From the NCBI RefSeq assembly GCF_003056305.1, contig NZ_PYVX01000004.1, positions 248,001-312,000 on the forward strand: a stretch of DNA of 64,000 nt, given 5' to 3'. A program made the position numbers and the translations under genes. Position 1 is the first letter of the stretch. Every line of letters starts with the position of its first letter. This document shows positions 1-10,261 of this stretch, one piece after another. This DNA is from Halomonas denitrificans (GTDB taxonomy: Bacteria; Pseudomonadota; Gammaproteobacteria; Pseudomonadales; Halomonadaceae). The notes under the pieces were generated by a model that saw only the letters and a list, made by a program, of their open reading frames with translations, did no database searches and had not been told where the DNA came from.

Positions 1-473
1 TATCCCCCCTGCTGCCACGACGACCCCTCGTAACCGAAGTGCGTCTCCCAGAGCGCGGGGTTGTCGTAGAGCCCCACCACCAGGGTGCCCCGCACCGTCT
101 GAAAGAAGTCGCTGTCCTCGATCTCGCGCAGCAGCGTCGCCCGGTCGGCTTCCTCGCCGATGTCGCCGTAGTCCTTCCCATGGGCGTCACGCGCCCGCCG
201 GTTGAGCTCGGCCAGGCCGTCGGCGATCAATGCCCGGTGATTCTCCAGCAGCGGCTCGAGGGGGGTGAGGTAGTAGGTGTCGGGAATGGCATCGTGGGGA
301 TAGATGTCACGGCCCATGCGCAGCAGGCCGGCGGCGAGGTCGGGTTCGGCCAGGGCCCAGCGTGGCCAGAGGCCGCCGGCGCCGAGCGCCGCGCCGGCAA
401 GCAACGCGCCTTGGCCGGTGAGGCTGAGGAAGCGACGCCGGCTCAGCGGCATCGCCTTGGGAGAAGAGGTCAT
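1..473 (-). CDS. Tat-exported gluconate 2-dehydrogenase subunit 3-like protein (partial)
   Basis: The first 157 codons are visible; the C-terminus lies beyond base 1. An SRRRFL twin-arginine motif near residue 12 and a following Ala/Gly-rich hydrophobic stretch indicate Tat export. The visible end reads HFGYEGSSWQQGG, a signature of the gluconate 2-dehydrogenase subunit 3 (gamma) family, small periplasmic partners of membrane-bound GMC flavin dehydrogenases. The catalytic and cytochrome subunits would be expected just outside the window. The gene is divergent from a sigma-54 activator and has its own -24/-12 promoter, so it is probably induced by that activator's ligand, perhaps an alcohol or sugar derivative. 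Family call is good; substrate is unknown. Confidence 0.75.
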   Translation of the reverse strand, partial: MTSSPKAMPLSRRRFLSLTGQGALLAGAALGAGGLWPRWALAEPDLAAGLLRMGRDIYPHDAIPDTYYLTPLEPLLENHRALIADGLAELNRRARDAHGKDYGDIGEEADRATLLREIEDSDFFQTVRGTLVVGLYDNPALWETHFGYEGSSWQQGG

Positions 474-556
474 GGCGTGGCTCCTGTTTATTGTGCGGCG
501 CGATCGTCGCGCCGGTGGTCAGCCAGAGCGGCCATTGGGCCGCACACCTCTCCCCT

Positions 557-572
557 CGCAGATTCCATGCCA
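557..572 (-). promoter_or_regulatory. sigma-54 (-24/-12) promoter for the Tat dehydrogenase subunit
   Basis: Read on the minus strand the site is TGGCATGGAATCTGCG. GG and GC are separated by exactly 10 bases, and 6 of 7 bases match the -24 consensus TGGCACG. It lies 84 bases upstream of the start codon at 473 and faces it. The divergent neighbour is a sigma-54-dependent activator, which makes the assignment coherent. Confidence 0.7.
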
Positions 573-670
573 AAACGAGCCGGAAAATATCAAGTTATTG
601 TTTATAAAAGAGAAAACTAGCAGAAAAGCACGGAGACAAACGTCTCCCAGGCCGTGGTGAACGGCGACTA

Positions 671-718
671 TTACACTCGGCGTGACAATCCCGTTTACAG
701 GAGGTGTTACAGGTGTAA
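671..718. promoter_or_regulatory. putative upstream activator sites between divergent genes
   Basis: Two related elements lie about 100-160 bases upstream of the sigma-54 promoter: TTACACTCGGCGTGAC at 671-686, with near-complementary arms, and a clean dyad TTACA-GG-TGTAA at 707-718. The distance and symmetry suit an enhancer for the AcoR-like activator. The site sequence is not a motif I can match to a characterised family member. Confidence 0.35.
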
Positions 719-820
719 TGGGGGAGACCAAGGTCGAATCACCGTTGGCTTCTCCGGGGCGTACCTTGAATGACAGGACAACGACAATACCCTGACACGC
801 CGGCTTGCCGGCCACAGGCC

Positions 821-2812
<1,992 letters not shown>

Positions 2813-2967
2813 TACCGGGGCCTTCCCATCGACCGCGGCCAGCGCTGTTTCTCACCGCCGTGGAAGACGCCCTGGTGCCGGGCCGGCTTTCGATACTCGA
2901 GGAGGCCCTGCGCCAGGCCTGGCTGCTAGCTCTCTAAGCGTAACGACCCCGTGAGAGGCGTGACACC

Positions 2968-3393
2968 ATGGAACCTCGCCTGCTCTATTCCCTGGCGGCG
3001 GACGCCATCCTGGTGGTTCACGCGGCCTTCGTGCTGTTCGTGGTGCTGGGACTGGCGCTGACGCTGGTCGGCAAGGGGCGCGCCTGGCACTGGGTGCGTC
3101 ATCCCGGGTTCCGCCTTGCGCATCTGGTGGCGATCGGCATCGTGGTGCTGCAGGCCTGGCTGGGCGCGCTCTGCCCTCTTACCGCTTGGGAGATGGCGCT
3201 GCGGGAGAAGGCAGGAGATATCGTGTATACCGGCTCCTTCATCGCCTACTGGCTGCACGAGCTGCTGTACTATCAGGCCCCCGCCTGGGTCTTCACCGTC
3301 GCCTATACGTTATTTGCCAGCCTCGTTATCCTCAGCTGGATCTGGGTTCGCCCTCGCCCCTTCCGCCGCAGAGGGCGCCGTGACACCCGCTGA
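2968..3393 (+). CDS. DUF2784 family membrane protein
   Basis: This 141-residue protein has about four hydrophobic segments and a strongly basic C-terminal tail. The first helix with VHAAFVLFVV, the central WHWVRHPGFR and the later GALCPLTAWE match the DUF2784 pattern of small inner-membrane proteins of unknown role. It stands alone between the regulator and the His-rich lipoproteins. The start at 2968 gives the usual family length. No function can be inferred from context. Confidence 0.75.
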   Translation: MEPRLLYSLAADAILVVHAAFVLFVVLGLALTLVGKGRAWHWVRHPGFRLAHLVAIGIVVLQAWLGALCPLTAWEMALREKAGDIVYTGSFIAYWLHELLYYQAPAWVFTVAYTLFASLVILSWIWVRPRPFRRRGRRDTR

Positions 3394-3504
3394 AGCGGGA
3401 TGTCGACCACTCGGCGATATCACGCCTCGCAGCCCCACCCCTAGAGGCCCTGTGAGATCTGATGAAATGAGGGGGAGAACTGGGTAGGAACGGATAGCGC
3501 CCGC

Positions 3505-3813
3505 TCAGCAGCGCCCCTGCATCGCCAGGCCGGGCGGGCAGAAACGCGAGCGTCGATGGTGGTCACGGTAGCGCCGGCCATCGTGGTAGCGGTCGCGATC
3601 ATGGTGGTCGTCGTGCCAGGCGTCGTGCCGCGAATAGTGCCGATAGTCATCGCGGTGAGCGTGGCGCTCATGACGATGGGGGTGGCCGCGATGATCGCCA
3701 TCGATCTCGATCAGCGGCTCGGAGAGAATGCGGGGTGGCGTATAGCTGCACCCCGCCAGGAGCAGGGCGCCGGCCAGCAGCACCACACACCCCGCCGTTC
3801 TGGAACGGTTCAT
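3505..3813 (-). CDS. His-rich lipoprotein (paralogue 1)
   Basis: A signal peptide ends in the lipobox LLAGC, followed by SYTPPRILSEPLIEI, a long His/Asp/Arg-rich stretch (about 25 histidines) and a C-terminal FCPPGLAMQGRC motif. The ATG at 3813 follows a GGGAG ribosome-binding site at proper spacing; a GTG three codons upstream is less likely. The next gene upstream on the same strand is a shorter paralogue with the same lipobox, SEPLIE segment and CPPG..GRC tail, so this is a tandem duplication. A role in periplasmic metal binding is inferred only from composition. Confidence 0.7.
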   Translation of the reverse strand: MNRSRTAGCVVLLAGALLLAGCSYTPPRILSEPLIEIDGDHRGHPHRHERHAHRDDYRHYSRHDAWHDDHHDRDRYHDGRRYRDHHRRSRFCPPGLAMQGRC

Positions 3814-3852
3814 GACGCTCACTCCCGTCTGGTCACGAACGGGCCTGCCGGA

Positions 3853-4050
3853 TCAGCAGCGCCCTTTCTTCGCCTGGCCGGGCGGGCAGAAGCCGCCGCC
3901 GTGACGATAGCGATCGTGGTCGTGGCCGTCGTGGTGGTCGCCGAACTCGATCAACGGCTCGGAGGTGATCCGCGCCGGCGTGTAGCTACAGCCCGCCATC
4001 GCGGTCATGGCGATCAGCAGGAGGGACAGCAGGAGGACTCGACGGGTCAT
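3853..4050 (-). CDS. His-rich lipoprotein (paralogue 2)
   Basis: This 65-residue lipoprotein has lipobox MAGC, then SYTPARITSEPLIEF, a short Asp/His run and C-terminal GFCPPGQAKKGRC. It is the compact form of the neighbour ending at 3505: both ends are conserved and only the His-rich middle differs in length. CPPG.AKK tails occur in small exported proteins of the RcnB/YXWGXW kind, whose metal links are only partly known. It lies upstream of paralogue 1 on the same strand, probably co-transcribed. The ATG at 4050 places the signal peptide correctly. Confidence 0.7.
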   Translation of the reverse strand: MTRRVLLLSLLLIAMTAMAGCSYTPARITSEPLIEFGDHHDGHDHDRYRHGGGFCPPGQAKKGRC

Positions 4051-4294
4051 AGGCTCTCTCGATGGATGGAGAATGAAGAATCGCCATTCTAACGGACGAG
4101 AACCATCTCCCCCATGTGGCGCAGTCGCGACGCCGATGTCGCCAGAAAGAGACATGCATTGTGGTGATGCGGCCCTCCTGCCTCGCGAGGCGCCAAGCGT
4201 TGACGCCCGACACGGGCAGTGACAGGCCCGCCCGCTATAGTGAAGAGGCCGGTCGCGACAGCGCCGGACCCGCGCGCTTCAGGGAGCCTGCACC

Positions 4295-4399
4295 ATGACA
4301 GGGACGATCGCCGAACCTCGAGCCGCCCTCCTCAATAAGCCCGCGCCAGGCCGCGGAGAGACGCAGCCTCACGCCCCCGAGCACGCCGCCGGCCGATAG
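4295..4399 (+). CDS. 34-codon leader ORF before mrpA
   Basis: ATG at 4295 is preceded by AGGGAG at good spacing, and the frame runs 34 codons to TAG at 4397-4399. It ends 14 bases before the mrpA start, which itself has no recognisable Shine-Dalgarno. A -10-like TATAGT lies at 4236-4241. The peptide is Pro/Ala/Gly-rich and resembles nothing I know. The likely role is translational coupling or leader control; it could be a chance frame. The rest of 4051-4413 shows no other gene. Confidence 0.35.
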   Translation: MTGTIAEPRAALLNKPAPGRGETQPHAPEHAAGR

Positions 4400-4413
4400 C
4401 CGGACACGCCCGC

Positions 4414-7206
4414 ATGATACTGGCCCTGATCCTCCTGCTGCCGCTGCTCGGCGCCCTGCTGCCGGCGCTTTGCCGTCGCGCCTCCTGCCGACGGCTCGCC
4501 GGCCTGGCCGCCCTGCCCGCCCTCTCGAGCCTTGCGCTGCTGCTGAGCCTGCTGCCGCGGGTCACGGGCGGCGAGACGCTCATTGCCGAGCTGGCCTGGC
4601 TGCCCTCGCTGGGGCTGAACCTGGCGCTGCGCCTCGATGCCCTGGGCCTGCTGTTCGCCCTGCTGATCACCGGCATCGGCGCCGCGATCCTGCTCTTCGC
4701 GCGCTACTACTTCGAGGGCAGCGCCTCGGCCGCCCGCTTCTTCACCCTGGTGCTTGCGTTCATGGCGGTGATGCTCGGCATCGTGCTGGCCGAGAACCTG
4801 CTGTTCATGCTGGTGTTCTGGGAGCTGACCAGCCTGGTGTCCTTCCTGCTGATCGGCTTTCACAGCGACCGCCAGGCGGCACGGCTGGGCGCGCGGATGT
4901 CGCTGGTGATCACCGGCGGCGGCGGCCTGGCGCTGCTCGCCGGCATCGTGCTGCTGGGCCAGGCCGCCGGCAGCTACGAGCTCTCGGTGGTGCTAGAGGC
5001 CGGCGAGCGGATCCGCGGCCACGAGCACTATGGGCTGATGCTCAACCTGATCCTGCTCGGCGCCTTCACCAAGTCGGCGCAGTTCCCCTTCCACCTCTGG
5101 CTGCCCCACGCCATGACGGCGCCGACTCCGGTCTCCGCCTACCTGCACAGCGCGACCATGGTCAAGGCGGGGCTGTTCCTGCTCGCCCGGCTGCACCCGG
5201 CCCTGGCCGACACCGAGCTGTGGTTCCACCTGGTCACCCTGACCGGCATGGTGACGCTGATGGTGGGCGCCTTCGTGGCCATGTTCATGCACGACATGAA
5301 GGGGCTCTTGGCCTACTCCACGGTCTCCCACCTGGGGCTGATCATGCTGCTGCTGGGCCTGGGCACCCCCATGGCCTTGGCGGCGGCGCTCTTCCACCTG
5401 GTCTGCCATGCGCTGTTCAAGGCGCCGCTGTTCATGATGGCGGGCTACGTGGATCGCGCCACCGGCACCCGCGACATGCGCCGCATCAACGGCATGTGGC
5501 GCTTCATGCCGTCGCTGATGGTGCTCTCGGCGATTCCCGCCGCCGCCATGGCCGGCCTGCCGCTGATGAGCGGCTACGTGAGCAAGAAGATGCTGTTCGG
5601 CGAGAGCCTGAGGGTGGTCACGCCGGAGTGGGCAGCGCTGGTGATCCCCGTCTGGGTCACCCTGGCCGGGCTCTTCTCGGTGGCCTACTCGATTCGCATC
5701 TTCCATAACGTCTACTTCAACGGGAAGCCCATCGACCTGCCGGTCTGGCCGCCCCGCGAGCCCCGCCGGGCGGCCCTCGTACCCATCGCGCTGCCGGTCC
5801 TGGCCACGCTGGTGGTCGGCCTCGCGCCCCAGGGGCTCTACGCGACGCTCGTCCACCCGGCCTTCGAGGCCGCGCGCCAGGCCGAGCTTGCCGCCTTCGA
5901 CTTCGGGGCGCTCGGCGGCTCCCGGACGGGGCTGATGAGCCTCGTCGCCCTGGCCGGGGGCGCCCTCTTCTACGCGATCCGCGGTCCGCTGTTTTGCCTC
6001 CACGCCCGCCTGCCCGAGGTGGATGCCAAGGAGATCTTCGACTGGGTCATGCGCCGCGCCACCGAACGCTCCCAGCGCCGCGTCTTCCAGCTCGAGAACG
6101 GCTCGCTGCAGCGCTACCTGACCTTCATCATGGTCACCGTGGTGGTGCTGGTCGGCGTGGAGCTGCTCGCCGTGGCGCGCTGGAGCGGCGGGGTGCCGCT
6201 GGGGCCGCTCGACCCGCTGACCGTGCTCGCCGCCGCCCTGCTCTGCCTGGCGGCCATCGGCGTGGTGGTCTTCCACCACTACCGGCTGCCGGCCCTGCTG
6301 CTGCTCGGGGTGACCGGGCTCTTCGTGACCGTCGCCTTCGCGCGCTTCTCGGCGCCGGACCTGGCCCTGACCCAGCTGATGGTGGAGGTGATGGCGGTGG
6401 TGATCATGATGCTGGCGCTCTCCTTCCTGCCCCAGCAGTCGCCCCGGGAGTCGACGCGCGCAAGGATGGGCCGGGACCTCGCCATCGCCGGCCTGGTGGG
6501 CGGCGGGGTGGCGGCCTTCAGCTTCGCCATCCTGACCCGCCCGCAGCACACCATCTCCGACTTCTTCCTCGCCAACAGCGTGCCCGGCGGGGGCGGCACC
6601 AACGTGGTCAACGTGATCCTGGTGGACTTCCGCGGCTTCGATACCCTGGGCGAGATCACCGTGCTCGGCATCGCGGCGGTGGCGGTCTTCGCCTTCACCC
6701 GCGACCTGCACCTCAAGGAACGGGTCGTGGACACCCAGCCCGGGCACTGGGTGGCCGAGCCGCACCCGATCATGCTTAGCACCGTGGCCCGGCTGGTGCT
6801 GCCGATCGCCCTGCTGGTCTCGGCCTACATCTTCCTGCGCGGCCACAACCTGCCCGGCGGCGGCTTCATCGCCGGGCTGATCACCGCCGTGGCCTTCACG
6901 CTGCAGTACATGGCGGGTGGGCTGGTCTGGGCCCAGGCGCGCATGCTGACCGCCTTCCGGCCGCTGATCGGGGCCGGCCTGCTGATCGCCGTGGCCACGG
7001 GGCTCGGCAGCTGGCTGTTCGACCATCCATTCCTCACCTCGGCCCACGGGCACTTTCACCTGCCGCTGGTCGGCGAGTTCGAGCTGGCCACCGCCATGCT
7101 CTTCGACCTCGGCGTCTATGCCACCGTGGTCGGGGCGACGCTGCTGGTGCTGGCCAACCTCGGCAAGCTGATGACGGTGGCCGGCCCCGGCAAGGAGATC
7201 GGCTGA
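4414..7206 (+). CDS. mrpA: Mrp-type Na+/H+ antiporter subunit A (fused A/B)
   Basis: This is the largest subunit (930 residues) of the multi-subunit monovalent cation/proton antiporter, homologous to NuoL of complex I. The NuoL-like proton-channel core covers about residues 1-420, including the membrane Glu in ELTSLVSF and the loop around FHLWLPHAM. A MrpA-specific middle follows. The C-terminal 140 residues, beginning around HPIMLSTVARLV and containing GHNLPGGGFIAGL, are a MrpB domain, so the operon is of the group-2 type with no separate mrpB. It overlaps mrpC by one base. It acts in the inner membrane in sodium and alkaline-pH homeostasis, expected for a halophile. Confidence 0.95.
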   Translation: MILALILLLPLLGALLPALCRRASCRRLAGLAALPALSSLALLLSLLPRVTGGETLIAELAWLPSLGLNLALRLDALGLLFALLITGIGAAILLFARYYFEGSASAARFFTLVLAFMAVMLGIVLAENLLFMLVFWELTSLVSFLLIGFHSDRQAARLGARMSLVITGGGGLALLAGIVLLGQAAGSYELSVVLEAGERIRGHEHYGLMLNLILLGAFTKSAQFPFHLWLPHAMTAPTPVSAYLHSATMVKAGLFLLARLHPALADTELWFHLVTLTGMVTLMVGAFVAMFMHDMKGLLAYSTVSHLGLIMLLLGLGTPMALAAALFHLVCHALFKAPLFMMAGYVDRATGTRDMRRINGMWRFMPSLMVLSAIPAAAMAGLPLMSGYVSKKMLFGESLRVVTPEWAALVIPVWVTLAGLFSVAYSIRIFHNVYFNGKPIDLPVWPPREPRRAALVPIALPVLATLVVGLAPQGLYATLVHPAFEAARQAELAAFDFGALGGSRTGLMSLVALAGGALFYAIRGPLFCLHARLPEVDAKEIFDWVMRRATERSQRRVFQLENGSLQRYLTFIMVTVVVLVGVELLAVARWSGGVPLGPLDPLTVLAAALLCLAAIGVVVFHHYRLPALLLLGVTGLFVTVAFARFSAPDLALTQLMVEVMAVVIMMLALSFLPQQSPRESTRARMGRDLAIAGLVGGGVAAFSFAILTRPQHTISDFFLANSVPGGGGTNVVNVILVDFRGFDTLGEITVLGIAAVAVFAFTRDLHLKERVVDTQPGHWVAEPHPIMLSTVARLVLPIALLVSAYIFLRGHNLPGGGFIAGLITAVAFTLQYMAGGLVWAQARMLTAFRPLIGAGLLIAVATGLGSWLFDHPFLTSAHGHFHLPLVGEFELATAMLFDLGVYATVVGATLLVLANLGKLMTVAGPGKEIG

Positions 7207-7544
7207 TGGAACTGCTCTACGCGATGACGCTGGGCGTGCTGACCACCTGCGGGGTCTACCTGCTGCTGCGGGCGCGGACCTTCACGGTGATCCTGGGCCT
7301 GACCCTGCTCTCCCACGCCGTGAACCTCTACCTGTTCGCCTCGGGGCGGCTGGTTGCCGGGGCGCCGGCCATCGTCGGCCTCACCGACCGTTCGGCGGAC
7401 CCGCTGCCCCAAGCCCTGGTGCTGACCGCCATCGTCATCGGCTTCGCCATGACCGCCTTCGTGGTGGTGCTGGCCCTCAAGGCCGCGGTGGAGCTGCGCA
7501 ACGACCACGTCGACGGCGAGAACCCCGACGAGGATCGCCTATGA
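7206..7544 (+). CDS. mrpC: Mrp antiporter subunit C (NuoK-like)
   Basis: This 112-residue protein has three membrane helices and the NuoK/MrpC pattern. TGVYLLLRA-type residues near the N-terminus are followed by LLSHAVNLYLF and the late segment DPLPQALVLTAIVIGFA, a MrpC hallmark. The start overlaps the mrpA stop (TGATG) and its end overlaps mrpD (ATGA), so it is translationally coupled. It is essential to complex assembly in characterised Mrp systems. Confidence 0.95.
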   Translation: MELLYAMTLGVLTTCGVYLLLRARTFTVILGLTLLSHAVNLYLFASGRLVAGAPAIVGLTDRSADPLPQALVLTAIVIGFAMTAFVVVLALKAAVELRNDHVDGENPDEDRL

Positions 7545-9064
7545 ACCACGCGCTGATCCTGCCGATCCTGCTGCCGCTGATCACCGGGGCGAGCCTGCTG
7601 CTGCTCTATCGGCTGCCGTTCGGCGTGCAGCGCCTGGTCGGCCTCGCCAGCACCCTGGGCCTGGTGGGGCTGGGCGCCTGGGCCCTGGTCGCGGCGGGCG
7701 GCGGGGAGTATCGGCTCTACCATGCCGGCGACTGGCCGGCGCCCTTCGGCATCGTTCTGATCCTCGACCGCCTCAGCGCCCTGATGCTGGCGCTGACCGC
7801 CCTGCTGGGGCTCGCCTGCCTGCTCTACGCCAGCCGCGGCATCGACCGCCGAGGGGCGCACTTCCACGCCCTCTTCCAGTTCCAGCTGGCCGGCCTCAAC
7901 GGCGCCTTCCTCACCGGCGACCTGTTCAACCTCTTCGTGTTCTTCGAGATCCTGCTGATCGCCTCCTACGCGCTGCTGCTCCACGGCGGCGGGCGGGCCC
8001 GAAGCCGCGCCGGGCTGCACTACGTGATCATCAACCTGGTGGGCTCGGCGCTGTTCCTGATCGCCCTGGGCACCCTCTACGGGCTCACCGGCACCCTCAA
8101 CATGGCCGACCTGGCGCTCGAGGTGGCCGCCGCCCCGCCGGGCGACGCGCCGCTGCTGGCGGCGGCCAGCATGGTGCTGCTGGTGGTGTTCGGCATCAAG
8201 GCCGCCATCCTGCCGCTGCTCTTCTGGCTGCCCCGCGCCTACTCGGCCTCGAGCGCCCCGGTCGCCGCGCTCTTCGCCATCATGACCAAGGTCGGCATCT
8301 ACGCCATCCTGCGGGTCTTCCTGCTGGTCTTCGGGCTCGGCGAGGCGCCGGTCAACGCCGCCGCCTGGCAGTGGCTCTGGCCGCTGGCCCTGCTGACCCT
8401 GGCGCTGGGCGGCGTCGGGGTGCTCGGTTCGGACAGCCTGCGCACCCTGACCGCCTACCTGGTGATCATCTCGGTGGGCACCCTGCTCGCCACCCTGAGC
8501 CTCGTCACCCCGGCGACGCTGGGCGCCGCGCTCTTCTACCTGATCCACAGCACCGGCATGGCAGCCGCCTTCTTCCTGCTCGCCGACCTGCTGGGCCAGC
8601 AGCGCGAGGAGGGCTACGACCGCTTCTCGGTGGAGGCGCCCATGGGCCATCGCGCCCTGCTCGGCGGCCTGTTCTTCCTCGCCGCCATCGCCGCGGTAGG
8701 CCTGCCGCCGTTCGGTGGCTTCGTCAGCAAGGTGTGGATCCTCCAGGCGAGCGCCGACGAGCCGCGCGGGCTCTGGCTGTGGGCCCTGCTGCTGGCCGCG
8801 GCGCTGTTGACCCTGATCGCCGTCAGCCGCACCGGCAGCCGCTGGTTCTGGCGCCCCGGGCCCGCCACGGCGCCGCGCCCGCTGGATCGCGGCTGCCTGG
8901 CCGTCGTCTGTGCCCTGGTCGCCCTCAACGGCGTGCTCGCGGCGCTGGGCGAGCCGGTGATGGGGTATCTGGCGCTGACCGCCGAGCAGCTGCTGACGCC
9001 CGAGGCCTACATCGCCGCCATGCTGCCGGAGACGCTGGCCCTCGCCCCGGAGGTCTCGCCATGA
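7541..9064 (+). CDS. mrpD: Mrp antiporter subunit D (NuoM/N-like)
   Basis: A 507-residue polytopic protein homologous to proton-pumping NuoM/NuoN. The membrane Glu lies in FNLFVFFEILLIASYALL and the lysine region in FGIKAAILPLLFWLPRAY. The loop with YSASSAPVAALFAIMTKVG is typical of MrpD. It overlaps mrpC and mrpE by 4 bases each. Together with MrpA it supplies the ion-translocating channels of the antiporter. Confidence 0.95.
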   Translation: MNHALILPILLPLITGASLLLLYRLPFGVQRLVGLASTLGLVGLGAWALVAAGGGEYRLYHAGDWPAPFGIVLILDRLSALMLALTALLGLACLLYASRGIDRRGAHFHALFQFQLAGLNGAFLTGDLFNLFVFFEILLIASYALLLHGGGRARSRAGLHYVIINLVGSALFLIALGTLYGLTGTLNMADLALEVAAAPPGDAPLLAAASMVLLVVFGIKAAILPLLFWLPRAYSASSAPVAALFAIMTKVGIYAILRVFLLVFGLGEAPVNAAAWQWLWPLALLTLALGGVGVLGSDSLRTLTAYLVIISVGTLLATLSLVTPATLGAALFYLIHSTGMAAAFFLLADLLGQQREEGYDRFSVEAPMGHRALLGGLFFLAAIAAVGLPPFGGFVSKVWILQASADEPRGLWLWALLLAAALLTLIAVSRTGSRWFWRPGPATAPRPLDRGCLAVVCALVALNGVLAALGEPVMGYLALTAEQLLTPEAYIAAMLPETLALAPEVSP

Positions 9065-9567
9065 CGCCGAACGTCCGCTCCCGGCAGTTCTGGCTGCCGC
9101 ACCCGCTCTTCTCGCTGTTCCTGGCCCTGCTCTGGCTGCTGATGGTCAACGACCTAAGCGTCGCCCATGCCCTGCTGGGGCTGGCCCTGGGGGTGGCGAT
9201 CCCCATCGTGACCCACGCCTTCTGGCCCGAGGAGGCGAAGATCCGCCGCCCGCTGCCGCTGCTGCGCTACCTGGGGGTGCTGCTGGTCGACATCCTGCGC
9301 TCCAACCTGGTGGTGGCGCTGCGCATCCTGCGTCCCACCCGGCAGCTGCGGCCGGGCTTTTTCACCTACCCACTGGCGCTGGACGACGACTTCGCCATCA
9401 CCCTGCTGGCGAGCACCATCTCGCTGACCCCGGGCACCGTCTCGCTCCACCACGACGCCGAGGCCAACACCCTGCTGATCCACGCCCTGCATCTCGAGGA
9501 CGAGGCCGAGGCCATCGCCACCATTCGCACGCGCTACGAGCAGCCCCTGGAGGAGATCTTCCGATGA
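9061..9567 (+). CDS. mrpE: Mrp antiporter subunit E
   Basis: The ATG at 9061 overlaps the mrpD stop (ATGA) and gives 168 residues, the normal MrpE length. Two N-terminal helices are followed by a soluble domain with the MrpE signature LLASTISLTPGTVS around residue 115. MrpE is the Mrp-specific subunit with no complex I counterpart and is needed for assembly and activity. Confidence 0.95.
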   Translation: MTPNVRSRQFWLPHPLFSLFLALLWLLMVNDLSVAHALLGLALGVAIPIVTHAFWPEEAKIRRPLPLLRYLGVLLVDILRSNLVVALRILRPTRQLRPGFFTYPLALDDDFAITLLASTISLTPGTVSLHHDAEANTLLIHALHLEDEAEAIATIRTRYEQPLEEIFR

Positions 9568-9833
9568 TCGCCATCGTCATCCCCATCGCCATGACGCTCT
9601 TCGCCGTCGCCGCCCTTTTGAACCTCTACCGGCTGGCCATCGGCCCGGACATCGTCGACCGGATCCTGGCGCTGGACACCCTGATGATCAACAGCATCGC
9701 GCTGATCGTGCTGGCCGACCTGCGCATGGGACTCGGCGTGCTCTTCGAGCTGGCGCTGCTGATCGCGCTGATGGGCTTCATCGGCACCGTGGCCATGAGC
9801 AAGTACCTGGTGCGGGGGGACGTGATCGAATGA
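9564..9833 (+). CDS. mrpF: Mrp antiporter subunit F
   Basis: An 89-residue, three-helix protein. The segment GPDIVDRILALDTL is the conserved MrpF motif, with an acidic residue implicated in ion coupling in studied homologues. It overlaps mrpE and mrpG by 4 bases on each side. Confidence 0.93.
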   Translation: MIAIVIPIAMTLFAVAALLNLYRLAIGPDIVDRILALDTLMINSIALIVLADLRMGLGVLFELALLIALMGFIGTVAMSKYLVRGDVIE

Positions 9834-10174
9834 GCGCCCTCGACATGCCGGTGATGCTGCAGCTCGTCATCGCTGCCTTCCTGCTGATCGGGGCCCTGGT
9901 GGCGCTGATCGGCTCCTGGGGACTGGCCAAGCTGCCGGACTTCTACACCCGGCTGCACGGCCCCACCAAGGCCAGCACCCTGGGCGTTGGCTGCACCCTG
10001 ATCGGCTCGCTGCTCTACTTCAGCCACCAGCAGGACGGCGTCTCGGTGCAGGAGGCGCTGGTGACGATCTTCCTGTTCGCCACCGCCCCGGTCAGCGCCC
10101 ACATGATGGGCAAGGCCGCCCTGCGCCGCCGCCTCGGGGGCATGCCGGGCACCCGCAACCCGCCCAACCGCTAG
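9830..10174 (+). CDS. mrpG: Mrp antiporter subunit G
   Basis: A 114-residue membrane protein with three helices. LPDFYTRLHGPTKASTLG in the middle and TAPVSAHMMGKAA near the end are diagnostic for MrpG (PhaG/MnhG). It is the last gene of the Mrp operon, overlapping mrpF by 4 bases. No clear terminator follows before the Fur-like site 50 bases downstream. Confidence 0.95.
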   Translation: MSALDMPVMLQLVIAAFLLIGALVALIGSWGLAKLPDFYTRLHGPTKASTLGVGCTLIGSLLYFSHQQDGVSVQEALVTIFLFATAPVSAHMMGKAALRRRLGGMPGTRNPPNR

Positions 10175-10224
10175 CTCGCCTCCTGTAGGCCGCCTCTGGT
10201 TGACTTCTCCGCCCCAATGGCCAG

Positions 10225-10243
10225 AATGATATTCACTCTCATT
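10225..10243 (+). promoter_or_regulatory. Fur-box-like operator
   Basis: AATGATATTCACTCTCATT is an approximately palindromic 19-mer with the repeated AATGAT/TCATT hexamers of gammaproteobacterial Fur boxes. It differs at two positions from the commonly seen form AATGATAATCATTCTCATT. It lies 18 bases upstream of the ATG at 10262, where a repressor would block expression. A binding test has not been done. Confidence 0.6.
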
Positions 10244-10261
10244 TGAGCCTCATGGTGCGCT

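Noticed and set aside
4993-7059. 688-codon open frame on the minus strand opposite mrpA
   Set aside because: It is a GC-rich shadow of mrpA: Gln/His/Arg-rich, no domain pattern, and mrpA on the plus strand is unmistakable.
10199-10224. Possible mrpG terminator
   Set aside because: No inverted repeat of useful length lies between the mrpG stop and the Fur-like site.
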